Of a stretch of 8,727 nucleotides of DNA, positions 1 through 6,650 are shown piece after piece. Source of the DNA: JAYOFM01 sp038117225 (GTDB lineage: Bacteria > Pseudomonadota > Alphaproteobacteria > Rhodospirillales > Casp-alpha2). Both the position numbers and the translations under genes were made by a program. The stretch is from contig JAYOFM010000131.1 of the NCBI GenBank assembly GCA_038117225.1, positions 1 to 8,727 on the forward strand, given 5' to 3'. The notes beneath the pieces were generated by a model, which ran no database searches, was not told the DNA's origin, and saw nothing but the letters and a program-made list of their open reading frames with translations. Position 1 is the first letter of the stretch; each line of letters starts with the position of its first letter.

Positions 1-146
1 GCGCAACCAGACTATCCGGCCGCTTCAGTGAGGGATTATTGCTCCGGCGTTCTCAGGTCCTTGGGCGGGAGACCGGGGCGCATGAAGCCGAAACCGACCC
101 GCCGCGTCAACCCCGGCTCATAAAGGATTGGTTAGGTACGCGGGCG

Positions 147-1271
147 TCAAAAAACCACGACTTGGCGCACCGTGGCACCATCGGCCAAGCGGTCGAAACC
201 GGCGTTGATGTCGTCGAGCGGAATGCGGTCGCTGAGCAGGCGGTCGACCGGCAGGCGACCCGCCCTATAGAGGCCGATGTAGCGCGGCACATCACGCAAG
301 GGCACGCAGCTGCCAATATAGCTGCCCTTGATGGTGCGTTCCTCGGCGACCAGCCCCACGTGTTTGAGCGAAAAATCGTGATCCGGATGACTGAGGCCGG
401 CGGTCACCGTCGTGCCGCCCCGCCGGGTCACGCGATAGGCCACATCCATGGCCTGAACGGCGCCAGCCATCTCGAAACCAAAGTCGACGCCGCCGCCGGT
501 CAGTTCGCGCACCTGTTCGACGACGTCCTCGGCGCCCGCATTGACCGTATCGGTGGCGCCCAGTTGACGCGCCAACGCCAGCTTATCGTCGTTGAGATCG
601 ACCGCGACGATGCGCGAGGCACCGACCGCGTTGGCCGCCAGCAAGGCATTAAGGCCGACGCCGCCGAGGCCGACGACGGCAACCGATTGGCCGGGCTGCA
701 CGCGGCCCGTATTCATCACCGCACCGACGCCGGTGAGTACCGCGCACCCGAACAAGGCCGCTTCGTCCAACGGCAGCTCCGGATCGATCTTGATCAGTGA
801 GTGGCGCGAACACACGGTGTGATCGGCGAACACCGAAACGCCCATGTGATGGTGCACCGGCGCACCGTCGCGTGACCACCGACGTTCGCCGGACAGCAGG
901 GTGCCGGCGTTGTTGGCGACAGCACCGGGCTCGCACAGCGCCGGGCGACCCTCGGCACACGGCAAGCAGTGGCCGCAACTGGGCACGAAGACGATGACAA
1001 CATGGTCACCAACGGAAAGATCGGTCACGCCATCGCCAAGTTCGCGCACGATGCCCGCCGCTTCGTGGCCGAGTGCCATCGGCGTCGGACGGGGCCGATT
1101 GCCGTTCATCACCGACAAATCCGAGTGGCAAAGCCCCGCCGCCTTGATCTGAACCAGCACTTCGCCCGGCCCGGGCGGCGCCAGATCGATCTCGGCCACG
1201 CTGAGCGGCCGGGAATCGGCATAGGGGCGCGGGCGCGCGATTTCCTCGAGCACGGCGGCACGGACTTTCAT
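147..1271 (-). CDS. Zinc-dependent alcohol dehydrogenase (MDR superfamily)
   Basis: A 374-residue medium-chain dehydrogenase/reductase, probably a cytoplasmic NAD(H)-dependent oxidation of an alcohol to an aldehyde or the reverse. The substrate cannot be read from sequence. The N-terminal GroES-like domain carries the catalytic zinc ligands Cys48 (GLCHSD), His69-Glu70 (GHEAAG) and Cys176 (GCAVLTG). The structural zinc lobe is intact with Cys99, Cys102, Cys105 and Cys113. The Rossmann domain shows GLGGVG at 201-206 and Asp225 at the end of the second strand, which favours NAD over NADP. The ATG at 1271 was chosen because MKVRAAV is a typical family N-terminus and GGGAG lies just upstream; the frame stays open upstream to an ATG at 1355, but those extra 28 residues look non-native. 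Length and the Cys-rich lobe suit the class III-like zinc ADH group. It is last in a same-strand series, but a candidate promoter suggests separate transcription. Confidence 0.95.
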   Translation of the reverse strand: MKVRAAVLEEIARPRPYADSRPLSVAEIDLAPPGPGEVLVQIKAAGLCHSDLSVMNGNRPRPTPMALGHEAAGIVRELGDGVTDLSVGDHVVIVFVPSCGHCLPCAEGRPALCEPGAVANNAGTLLSGERRWSRDGAPVHHHMGVSVFADHTVCSRHSLIKIDPELPLDEAALFGCAVLTGVGAVMNTGRVQPGQSVAVVGLGGVGLNALLAANAVGASRIVAVDLNDDKLALARQLGATDTVNAGAEDVVEQVRELTGGGVDFGFEMAGAVQAMDVAYRVTRRGGTTVTAGLSHPDHDFSLKHVGLVAEERTIKGSYIGSCVPLRDVPRYIGLYRAGRLPVDRLLSDRIPLDDINAGFDRLADGATVRQVVVF

Positions 1272-1306
1272 TGATCGTCTCCCGTCTTGATCAAACGCCA
1301 AGGCGA

Positions 1307-1335
1307 ACAATAGGACGCCGGCACGATCACTCCAA
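1307..1335 (-). promoter_or_regulatory. Candidate sigma-70 promoter of the alcohol dehydrogenase gene
   Basis: Reading the minus strand, TTGGAG (1330-1335) and TATTGT (1307-1312) are separated by 17 bases, the preferred spacing. Transcription would begin near 1300, giving a leader of about 30 bases before the ATG at 1271. Both hexamers match consensus at four of six positions. This is pattern recognition only. Confidence 0.35.
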
Positions 1336-1375
1336 GGTGTCGTGTAGCACGTCACGCGTTATTGACGGATTTCCT

Positions 1376-1588
1376 TCAACACGCCAGATCGGCAAGACCG
1401 TCGGGTGTGGGGCGTCCAGGAAAGCGGAGGCAGGCTTCACCAGTCAACCGATTGATGCTCACCTGATAGCGCAGCCCGCCCGCGGAATCCGGGACAACCT
1501 CGTGCACGGCCAAATGCCAGGCGACAACCATCGTCGGCGCGACAATGATGACGGCGATACGCCAGAACAGCGGATCAAGGCGCGGCAT
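1376..1588 (-). CDS. Small single-span membrane protein, 70 residues, function unknown
   Basis: I do not recognise a named family. The start at 1588 is set by a strong Shine-Dalgarno sequence (TGGAGGG on the minus strand) five bases upstream of the ATG; an ATG at 1639 would add 17 residues without such a site. Residues 8-27 form one hydrophobic segment (FWRIAVIIVAPTMVV core), preceded by Arg3 and Arg10, so insertion in the inner membrane is likely. After it comes a hydrophilic domain of about 40 residues containing YQVSINRLTGEACLRF (41-56), which reads like a short beta hairpin. The latter resembles the TGE-turn segment seen in other small membrane-anchored bacterial proteins; that comparison is from memory. 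Two cysteines are present, Cys53 and Cys70, the last being the C-terminal residue. It lies between the Hpt gene and the alcohol dehydrogenase on the same strand, with gaps of 131 and 104 bases, so it may be transcribed alone. Confidence 0.65.
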   Translation of the reverse strand: MPRLDPLFWRIAVIIVAPTMVVAWHLAVHEVVPDSAGGLRYQVSINRLTGEACLRFPGRPTPDGLADLAC

Positions 1589-1593
1589 ACTTT

Positions 1594-1600
1594 CCCTCCA
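1594..1600 (-). promoter_or_regulatory. Ribosome binding site of the small membrane protein
   Basis: The minus strand reads TGGAGGG, then a five-base spacer, then ATG at 1588. It is the best Shine-Dalgarno match I found in the window, and it decides the start and supports the short gene as real. Confidence 0.6.
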
Positions 1601-1689
1601 GACTTCCCAGAAGACCAACGGCCAAGGGAGGGCAGACAATGCTTATTAGAGCGAATCGGTCGTTAAGAATCAGTGAGCACCATCACACA

Positions 1690-1709
1690 GGCGGCCTGAA
1701 TTTACCGCC
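1690..1709 (-). terminator. Weak hairpin after the Hpt gene, possible terminator
   Basis: On the minus strand GGCGG and CCGCC form a five-base-pair stem around a ten-base loop, 10 bases after the Hpt stop codon. No T-run follows, so it does not match a standard intrinsic terminator. It might stabilise the 3' end or do nothing. Confidence 0.2.
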
Positions 1710-1719
1710 CTTGGGGGTC

Positions 1720-2298
1720 TCACATGTCCGCGCGGTCGCGCAGATGCGCCAGCAGGGTCGGCAATTCCTTGCTCAACGCGCCTTGGTCGCCCTTTAGTTG
1801 CTGACGGAACACGGCTTTCATGGCGAGGATATGAACCCGGATTACATCGCCGGCGCGGCCGCTCAATTGTTTGCGCTGATCCAGGTACTTGCACAGCGAA
1901 TCACTGATTGACGTGATCAGCGGAAATCCGAACGTACCCCCCTGGCCGCGGATTTCGTGCGCGATGTCAAACATCTGGCGAATTTCCGTGCGACCAGCCG
2001 TCCCGTCCGTGGCTGCGGTGAAGGCCCGCCACAACGCTTCCAAGTCGTCGACCGCCCAACCCTGATAACCTTCGATCAGGTCCTCGGCGGCATTCAACGC
2101 CTTGAGAATGGCAGCGTCCGGGTTCGGCCCGCCGGACCGGGGCACACGGTCGGAAAGGTGCCGGGGCGGTTGCATTTTCTGCGCCGGGCCGTCCAGGTTT
2201 GGCGCCGTCGGCGCCGGCTCGTCCTCATCACCCAGAAGCTTGTCGGCCAGGGTTTTCGGTGGACGAATAAGGCCGTCCTTACCTGGTTTTTCCGCCAT
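1720..2298 (-). CDS. Histidine phosphotransfer (Hpt) domain protein
   Basis: A 192-residue cytoplasmic protein with a proline- and charge-rich N-terminal region (about 1-60) and a C-terminal helical Hpt domain (about 65-185). The phospho-accepting residue is probably His114 in AHEIRGQGGTFGF (113-125), which matches the Hpt pattern of His followed by a basic residue and small Gly-rich residues. Hpt proteins pass phosphoryl groups between receiver domains or between kinase and receiver. There is no histidine kinase catalytic domain or receiver in this protein. The start at 2298 follows GGGGGTGG on the minus strand. The response regulator gene ends only 20 bases upstream, so the two are almost certainly cotranscribed and probably act in one phosphorelay. 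The second conserved-looking block, VHILAMKAVF (155-164), lies in the last helices. The partner kinase must be encoded elsewhere. Confidence 0.9.
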   Translation of the reverse strand: MAEKPGKDGLIRPPKTLADKLLGDEDEPAPTAPNLDGPAQKMQPPRHLSDRVPRSGGPNPDAAILKALNAAEDLIEGYQGWAVDDLEALWRAFTAATDGTAGRTEIRQMFDIAHEIRGQGGTFGFPLITSISDSLCKYLDQRKQLSGRAGDVIRVHILAMKAVFRQQLKGDQGALSKELPTLLAHLRDRADM

Positions 2299-2318
2299 GG
2301 ATCACCACCCCCGAAGGG

Positions 2319-2810
2319 TCATGCGCGGCGCCGGTCCGGTCCGCCAAAAGACGCTTCGCGGCGTCCCATCCGCCGATCCGGTCCGAAGAACCGGCCGACG
2401 CGCACGAACGCCCGCTTGTCGTCAACCATGGCACAAAGACGTTTGTAAAGCGAGGCCGCGCTGACCGGCTTGGCGAGGAAAGTGGAGACCCCGGTATCAC
2501 GCGCCATGCGCACGCGATAGAGCTCCGTAAAACCGGTCAGCATGATGACCGGTGCATAAGGGTTGGGGCTTTCATCATCGTTGCGAATCTGCGCCAACAG
2601 GTCTAGACCACTGGTCGGCGGCATGTTCCAGTCGGTAATCACAAGGTCCGGGTCATGTGACTTGAACAGCTCGTAAGCCTCCGCCGCATCGACAGCCTGC
2701 AGGACGGTTTCGACGCCGAATCCATTGAGGAACGTCTTGATCAGCGACCGGATGTGGCGGCTGTCATCGGCCACCAGGACCTTCAAATTGGAAAAATCGT
2801 AACCGGACAT
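2319..2810 (-). CDS. CheY-like single-domain response regulator with Arg-rich tail
   Basis: A 163-residue receiver protein. The acidic pocket is Asp15-Asp16 (VADDS), the phosphorylation site is Asp60 (ITDWNMP), the switch residue is Thr92 (LTG) and the conserved lysine is Lys114 (KP 114-115), so it should accept phosphate. The receiver ends near residue 130. No DNA-binding or enzymatic output domain follows; instead there is a basic tail with two similar motifs, FGPDRR at 142-147 and FGGPDRR at 155-161. Output is therefore probably through protein contacts or phosphate transfer to the Hpt protein encoded next. The start is the ATG at 2810, with AGGGG further upstream than usual. It is the first gene of the leftward block, divergent from the ABC exporter. 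Stand-alone receivers with a GPDRR-type tail occur in alphaproteobacteria, from memory; a role in motility or general stress cannot be told from sequence. Confidence 0.95.
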   Translation of the reverse strand: MSGYDFSNLKVLVADDSRHIRSLIKTFLNGFGVETVLQAVDAAEAYELFKSHDPDLVITDWNMPPTSGLDLLAQIRNDDESPNPYAPVIMLTGFTELYRVRMARDTGVSTFLAKPVSAASLYKRLCAMVDDKRAFVRVGRFFGPDRRMGRREASFGGPDRRRA

Positions 2811-2868
2811 CTATCCGCATTCCCCTGGGACGGCGCAAAGGTGCGCGCGCTCACTTGAACGCGTGCGG

Positions 2869-2897
2869 TCAATACAACTAGAGCGCTTTGCTGACAA
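2869..2897 (-). promoter_or_regulatory. Weak candidate promoter of the regulator-Hpt operon
   Basis: On the minus strand TTGTCA (2892-2897, five of six matches to the -35 consensus) is followed after 17 bases by TATTGA (2869-2874, only three of six). It sits 59 bases or more upstream of the response regulator start in the divergent gap. I found no persuasive promoter for the exporter on the other strand. Confidence 0.25.
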
Positions 2898-3007
2898 TAA
2901 CCTGACCGATTGGCCGAATGACTGGTGGCGCGCACCCCGCTCACATCCTACATTTAGGGTTCATTCACGATCTTGAACTGTGTTCTCGCGACGGAAACGA
3001 TTGATCC

Positions 3008-4879
3008 ATGCGCAGCCGCGAGCCGGGCCCAACGCCTGACGGCCCCCGCAATGACCTGGCGACCATTCGTGCCCTGCTGCCCTATCTGTGGCCGGCGGGC
3101 GAATGGGGCCTGCGCGTCCGTGTCGTTATCGCCATGTTGTTCCTGGTCGCCGCCAAGGCCGCCAACGTGGTGGTGCCAATCTTCCTCAAACTCGCCGTCG
3201 ATGGATTGGGCGGCGCCGCCAACGCGGCCGTGGTGCTGCCGCTGGCGGTAATTCTTGGCTACGGACTGGCACGGGTGCTGGCCCAGGCGTTCGGCGAAAT
3301 CCGCGACGCGGTGTTCACCCGGGTGGCGCAACGTGCCATTCGCCTCGCCGGTCTCCGCACCTTCCGCCATCTACATCGGCTCAGCTTGCGATTTCATCTC
3401 GAACGCAAGACCGGTGGCGTCGCCCGCGCCGTCGAACGGGGCACCAAGGGCATCGAATTCCTGTTGCGGTTCATGCTGTTCAATATTCTGCCGACACTGC
3501 TGGAAATTTTCCTCGTTTGCGGTGTCTTGTGGCATCTCTATGGCGTCGCCTACGCCGCCGTCACCCTGGTGACCTTGGCGGTCTATGTCGCCTGGACCAT
3601 GGCCGTCACCGAATGGCGCACCAAGTTCCGCCGCGCCATGAACGAAACCGACAACGACGCCAGCACCAAAGCCATCGACAGCCTGCTCAACTTCGAAACC
3701 GTCAAATACTTCGGCAACGAGGCGCACGAGGCGCGACGCTTCGACGTGGCGCTCAGGGGTTATGAACAGGCGGCGGTAAAAAGCGGCTCATCACTGGCAT
3801 TTCTCAACGTCGGCCAAGGCGTTGTGATCGCCATCGGCACCGTGATCATGCTGATTATGGCCGGCCGTGGAGTGGTCGCAGGAAGCATGACCATCGGCGA
3901 TTTCGTGCTGGTAAACAGCTACCTCATCCAGCTCTTCATGCCGCTGAATTTCCTCGGCTTCGTTTACCGGGAGATCAAACGCTCGCTGATCGATATGGAA
4001 AGCATGTTTCGCCTGATTGACGAACAGGCCGACGTGGCCGATCGACCCGATGCGCCGGCGCTGATTGTCGACGGCGGCCGGGTCCGCTTTGAAAATGTCA
4101 GTTTTGCCTATGACCCGCGCCGCCCCATTCTAGAGGACGTCAGTTTCGATGTGCCGCGAGGCGGCAAGACCGCCATCGTCGGGCCATCGGGGGCCGGAAA
4201 ATCAACGATCTCACGCATCCTGTTCCGCTTCTACGACGTCACCGGCGGGCGCGTCACGATCGACGGCCAGGACATCCGCGACGTCAGCCAGGATAGCGTG
4301 CGCGGCGCCATCGGCATGGTGCCGCAGGACACGGTGCTGTTCAACGATACCATCTATTATAACATTGCCTACGGTCGCCCCGACGCGAGCCCCGCGGAGA
4401 TCGAGGAAGCAGCGCGGGTCGCCCGCATCCATGATTTGATCATGGACTTACCCGACGGCTATCAATCGGCGGTCGGCGAACGCGGGCTGAAATTGTCAGG
4501 TGGCGAGAAGCAACGGGTCGCCATCGCCCGCACCATCCTCAAGAATCCCGCCATTATGCTGTTCGACGAAGCGACATCGGCGCTCGACAGTCATACAGAG
4601 CGCGAAATCCTCGAAGCCCTGCGTGAGGTTTCCGCCGACCGTACCACGCTGACTATCGCGCATCGGCTATCGACAATCGTCGATGCCGACGAGATTCTGG
4701 TGTTGGTCGCCGGCCGCGTGGTTGAGCGCGGCAATCATCAGACCCTGCTGCAAAAGGGTGAGGTCTATGCCGCCATGTGGGCACGCCAGCAAGAAGTGGC
4801 GCGGGCGCTAGAAACGTTGGAAGCGGAGGCCGACGATCCCGGCATGAACAACGGCGTCACGGAGAACGCGGCGGAATGA
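3008..4879 (+). CDS. Atm1/HMT1-type ABC exporter, fused permease and ATPase
   Basis: A 623-residue half-transporter that should work as an inner-membrane homodimer. The transmembrane domain covers about residues 30-335 with hydrophobic segments near 38-60, 76-95, 155-176, 181-200, 268-292 and 298-320. The block NFETVKYFGNE (228-238) is a hallmark of the Atm1/ABCB7/HMT1 group. The nucleotide-binding domain has Walker A GPSGAGKST (392-400), Q-loop Gln440, signature LSGGE (496-500), Walker B IMLFDE (516-521) and H-loop His552, so it looks fully active. Known family members export glutathione-linked compounds: mitochondrial Atm1 serves cytosolic iron-sulfur assembly, and the bacterial Novosphingobium homologue moves oxidised glutathione and metal-thiol conjugates. 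The exact substrate here is inference. The start at 3008 has only a weak GGAAA upstream. It is first in a plus-strand unit and its TGA overlaps the ATG of the broken downstream gene. Confidence 0.95.
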   Translation: MRSREPGPTPDGPRNDLATIRALLPYLWPAGEWGLRVRVVIAMLFLVAAKAANVVVPIFLKLAVDGLGGAANAAVVLPLAVILGYGLARVLAQAFGEIRDAVFTRVAQRAIRLAGLRTFRHLHRLSLRFHLERKTGGVARAVERGTKGIEFLLRFMLFNILPTLLEIFLVCGVLWHLYGVAYAAVTLVTLAVYVAWTMAVTEWRTKFRRAMNETDNDASTKAIDSLLNFETVKYFGNEAHEARRFDVALRGYEQAAVKSGSSLAFLNVGQGVVIAIGTVIMLIMAGRGVVAGSMTIGDFVLVNSYLIQLFMPLNFLGFVYREIKRSLIDMESMFRLIDEQADVADRPDAPALIVDGGRVRFENVSFAYDPRRPILEDVSFDVPRGGKTAIVGPSGAGKSTISRILFRFYDVTGGRVTIDGQDIRDVSQDSVRGAIGMVPQDTVLFNDTIYYNIAYGRPDASPAEIEEAARVARIHDLIMDLPDGYQSAVGERGLKLSGGEKQRVAIARTILKNPAIMLFDEATSALDSHTEREILEALREVSADRTTLTIAHRLSTIVDADEILVLVAGRVVERGNHQTLLQKGEVYAAMWARQQEVARALETLEAEADDPGMNNGVTENAAE

Positions 4880-5454
4880 CCATCAAGGCGCCATCGGAAC
4901 CGACCGCCGACATGCCCGCCGACGAGGCCATGGCCGTTGCCGTCAACGCCCTCCAACTTCTGGAGTAGTCGCATGAACCGCTGCAAAGCCTCGCCGAGGC
5001 CGAGGCTCTGATCGCCCGCGCCTCGAATGTCGCGACCAGGACGCGGCCCGGCCGCACAAACAAGCCGAAGCGTCCGGTCTGCGGCACCACAGGGATGCCT
5101 TGAAGAAGGCGTTCAGCACCCACGACGTGCGCACTGGTGAACGGGTCAACGCGGACCAGGTCGAGGTGCCGACGTTCGCCGATATGCGCCTGCTGCATGT
5201 TCTTGAGGCCCTGGAGGGCTTGCCGATACCCCGTTGGAACAGGGCCGGTGCGCCTGCACGACATCCCCTGCACGGTCCTGTCGCTCGGTCGCGTGCCGCC
5301 CGCCGTGACTTATCCGAACGTCACCTTTATCGCAGGCGATTGCACGCGTATCGCCGACGCGCACCCGGGTCAGTACCGCATTGATACCGGCGACACGGAC
5401 TTCTTCGGCCGCAACGGGACCAGCGCAGTCAATTCGATCCTCGTACGCGTCTGA
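4876..5454 (+). pseudogene. Disrupted gene of unknown family, coupled to the ABC exporter
   Basis: The ATG at 4876 overlaps the exporter stop (ATGA), as in translationally coupled genes, but the frame stops after 30 codons at a TAG (4966-4968). Reading on, protein-like sequence continues in the same frame (QSLAEAEALIARA), moves to another frame near 5015 (RDQDAARPHKQAEA, then DALKKAFSTHDVRTGERV and FADMRLLHVLEALEGLPIP), and returns to the first frame near 5245 (RLHDIPCTVLSLGRV, YPNVTFIAGDCTRIAD, YRIDTGDTDFFGRNG), ending with TGA at 5452. Joined, these give about 190 residues: a helical Ala/Glu-rich N-terminal half and a strand-rich C-terminal half. One lost and one gained base plus the stop would explain it. 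I cannot name the family. Alternatives are sequencing errors in a working gene, or a short intact gene at 5100-5384 starting with TTG. It ends nine bases before the convergent oxygenase gene. Confidence 0.55.
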
Positions 5455-5463
5455 GGTGACTGA

Positions 5464-6636
5464 TCAGCCTTCGTGGTTGGGAAATGCAGGCTCGATGGCA
5501 TCGGCCGCGACCAGTTTATCGATCAAGGCCATAACGATATCGATGGGGGTGTCGCCGAAGGCCGCCACCAGATTTTCGATCTCGAAATAATCTCCGGCGA
5601 AAATCCATTCCGCGAGAAGTTGCTCCGCTCCGGTAAATTCGAGGCCATCGGCGCTGACGCGCCGCATCCGGAACACCTGATCGTACTGCGGCGACGGGAA
5701 GGCGAAGCCCGGCATGGTACGAAAGGTTTCGAAAATCTGGCGACGGCGAAAATAATCGCTGGTCTGTTCCGTGGCCATGATTTCGGCGAAACGCGTACCC
5801 AACGCGGCAAGATGTGCATCGTAGCCCGCCTTGTCGTCGGCGTGCGGCATGGTGACTCGGAACAACCGGTCGTCGGCCAATTGATCGATGATGTGACGGA
5901 CGATGTCCTCGCCCCGCTGCTCCATCAAACCGAACGTAAGATGAAGACAGGCATCCGACGAGGCCAGGGCGTCATGGTAGTATCCCTTGGGGATATAGAG
6001 GAAATCGCCGGGCGTCAGCAGCGGTTCCATGGCCACGTCACCGCGAAACTTGTCGTTGAACTCATCCGATAGGGTCGAGTGGCGGTAACCGACGGCTTCC
6101 GCCGGTGCATCGAAGCGATTTTCGTAGACGCGCCAGCGTTTCTCGCCCGCGATGTGCAGCACGAACACATCCATCGAGTCGAAATGCGGACTGAAGGCGG
6201 GCTTACCCTTCCATGAGCTGTAGACGTTGCACTCGATAGCGGCGGCAAAGCGCATGGCCAACGTCATCGCCGCGGAAGCCATCCCAGGATGCAGCATCTC
6301 GGCAAAATTGAGATTCAACGTGGCACCGCGCTGCAGGAACTTCTCCATGCGCGGGAAAATCGGCCGCATCACCTTCTCGCCGTCCCGGCCCATGCGGCTG
6401 ACGCAATACTCCTCCGCCGCCATGACTTGGCCATCGAGTGCCAGGCGCATGTTCTGGGACGTCCAAACGTTGGTCATGTTAAGGATGCCGTTCAGCGCGT
6501 CCCAGGTGAATACATCGTCGAACTTGTCGGCGGCGCCGGGGATGAGCAGCGGTTTCTTGTCGAAGGTCTGGCTGAGAAAATCTTCAGGCAACACCGGATC
6601 AAGTATGCTGGCTAGGCTGATACGACGATCGAGCAT
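5464..6636 (-). CDS. JmjC/cupin-fold ribosomal oxygenase-like protein (RoxA/YcfD type)
   Basis: A 390-residue Fe(II)- and 2-oxoglutarate-dependent protein hydroxylase of the Cupin_4/JmjC group, close to the 373 residues of E. coli RoxA (YcfD), which hydroxylates an arginine of ribosomal protein L16. The iron triad is visible as His151 and Asp153 in SPHFDSMDVFVLHIAGEKRW, and His221 in YIPKGYYHDA. Basic residues Lys166 and Arg167 fall where RoxA has its Arg-rich GEKRWRVY equivalent. Residues 1-60 form the N-terminal cap (LPEDFLSQTFDKKPLLIPG), and the C-terminal third (about 330-390) looks like the dimerising winged-helix part. No signal peptide is present, so it is cytoplasmic. The start at 6636 has GAGACGGA upstream. 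It lies 14 bases after mnmA and is probably the last gene of that operon. The protein substrate is inferred from the family and could differ. Confidence 0.92.
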   Translation of the reverse strand: MLDRRISLASILDPVLPEDFLSQTFDKKPLLIPGAADKFDDVFTWDALNGILNMTNVWTSQNMRLALDGQVMAAEEYCVSRMGRDGEKVMRPIFPRMEKFLQRGATLNLNFAEMLHPGMASAAMTLAMRFAAAIECNVYSSWKGKPAFSPHFDSMDVFVLHIAGEKRWRVYENRFDAPAEAVGYRHSTLSDEFNDKFRGDVAMEPLLTPGDFLYIPKGYYHDALASSDACLHLTFGLMEQRGEDIVRHIIDQLADDRLFRVTMPHADDKAGYDAHLAALGTRFAEIMATEQTSDYFRRRQIFETFRTMPGFAFPSPQYDQVFRMRRVSADGLEFTGAEQLLAEWIFAGDYFEIENLVAAFGDTPIDIVMALIDKLVAADAIEPAFPNHEG

Positions 6637-6650
6637 GTCCGTCTCACCCG

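Noticed and set aside
73..116. CCGGGG and CCCCGG arms downstream of the alcohol dehydrogenase gene as a terminator
   Set aside because: The loop is 32 bases, the stem is short and no T-run follows on the minus strand.
1..123. Plus-strand frame open from the left edge to TAA at 121, a possible C-terminus of 40 residues
   Set aside because: It is too short and unrecognisable (ending RRVNPGS) to separate from chance. It would fit the end of a gene convergent with the dehydrogenase, but nothing more supports it.
39..800. Long plus-strand open frame of 253 codons opposite the alcohol dehydrogenase
   Set aside because: It is antisense to a gene with all zinc and nucleotide motifs intact. Its product is rich in Arg, Ala, Asp and His, the usual look of an antisense frame in high-GC coding DNA.
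4857..5273. Minus-strand open frame of 138 codons across the broken gene
   Set aside because: No recognisable motif, a Ser/Arg/Ala-rich shadow-like composition, and it runs into the exporter's 3' end. The plus-strand fragments read as more protein-like. A homology search could overturn this.
5473..6072. Plus-strand open frame of 199 codons opposite the oxygenase gene
   Set aside because: It is antisense to the iron-binding region of a complete JmjC protein and shows no domain of its own.
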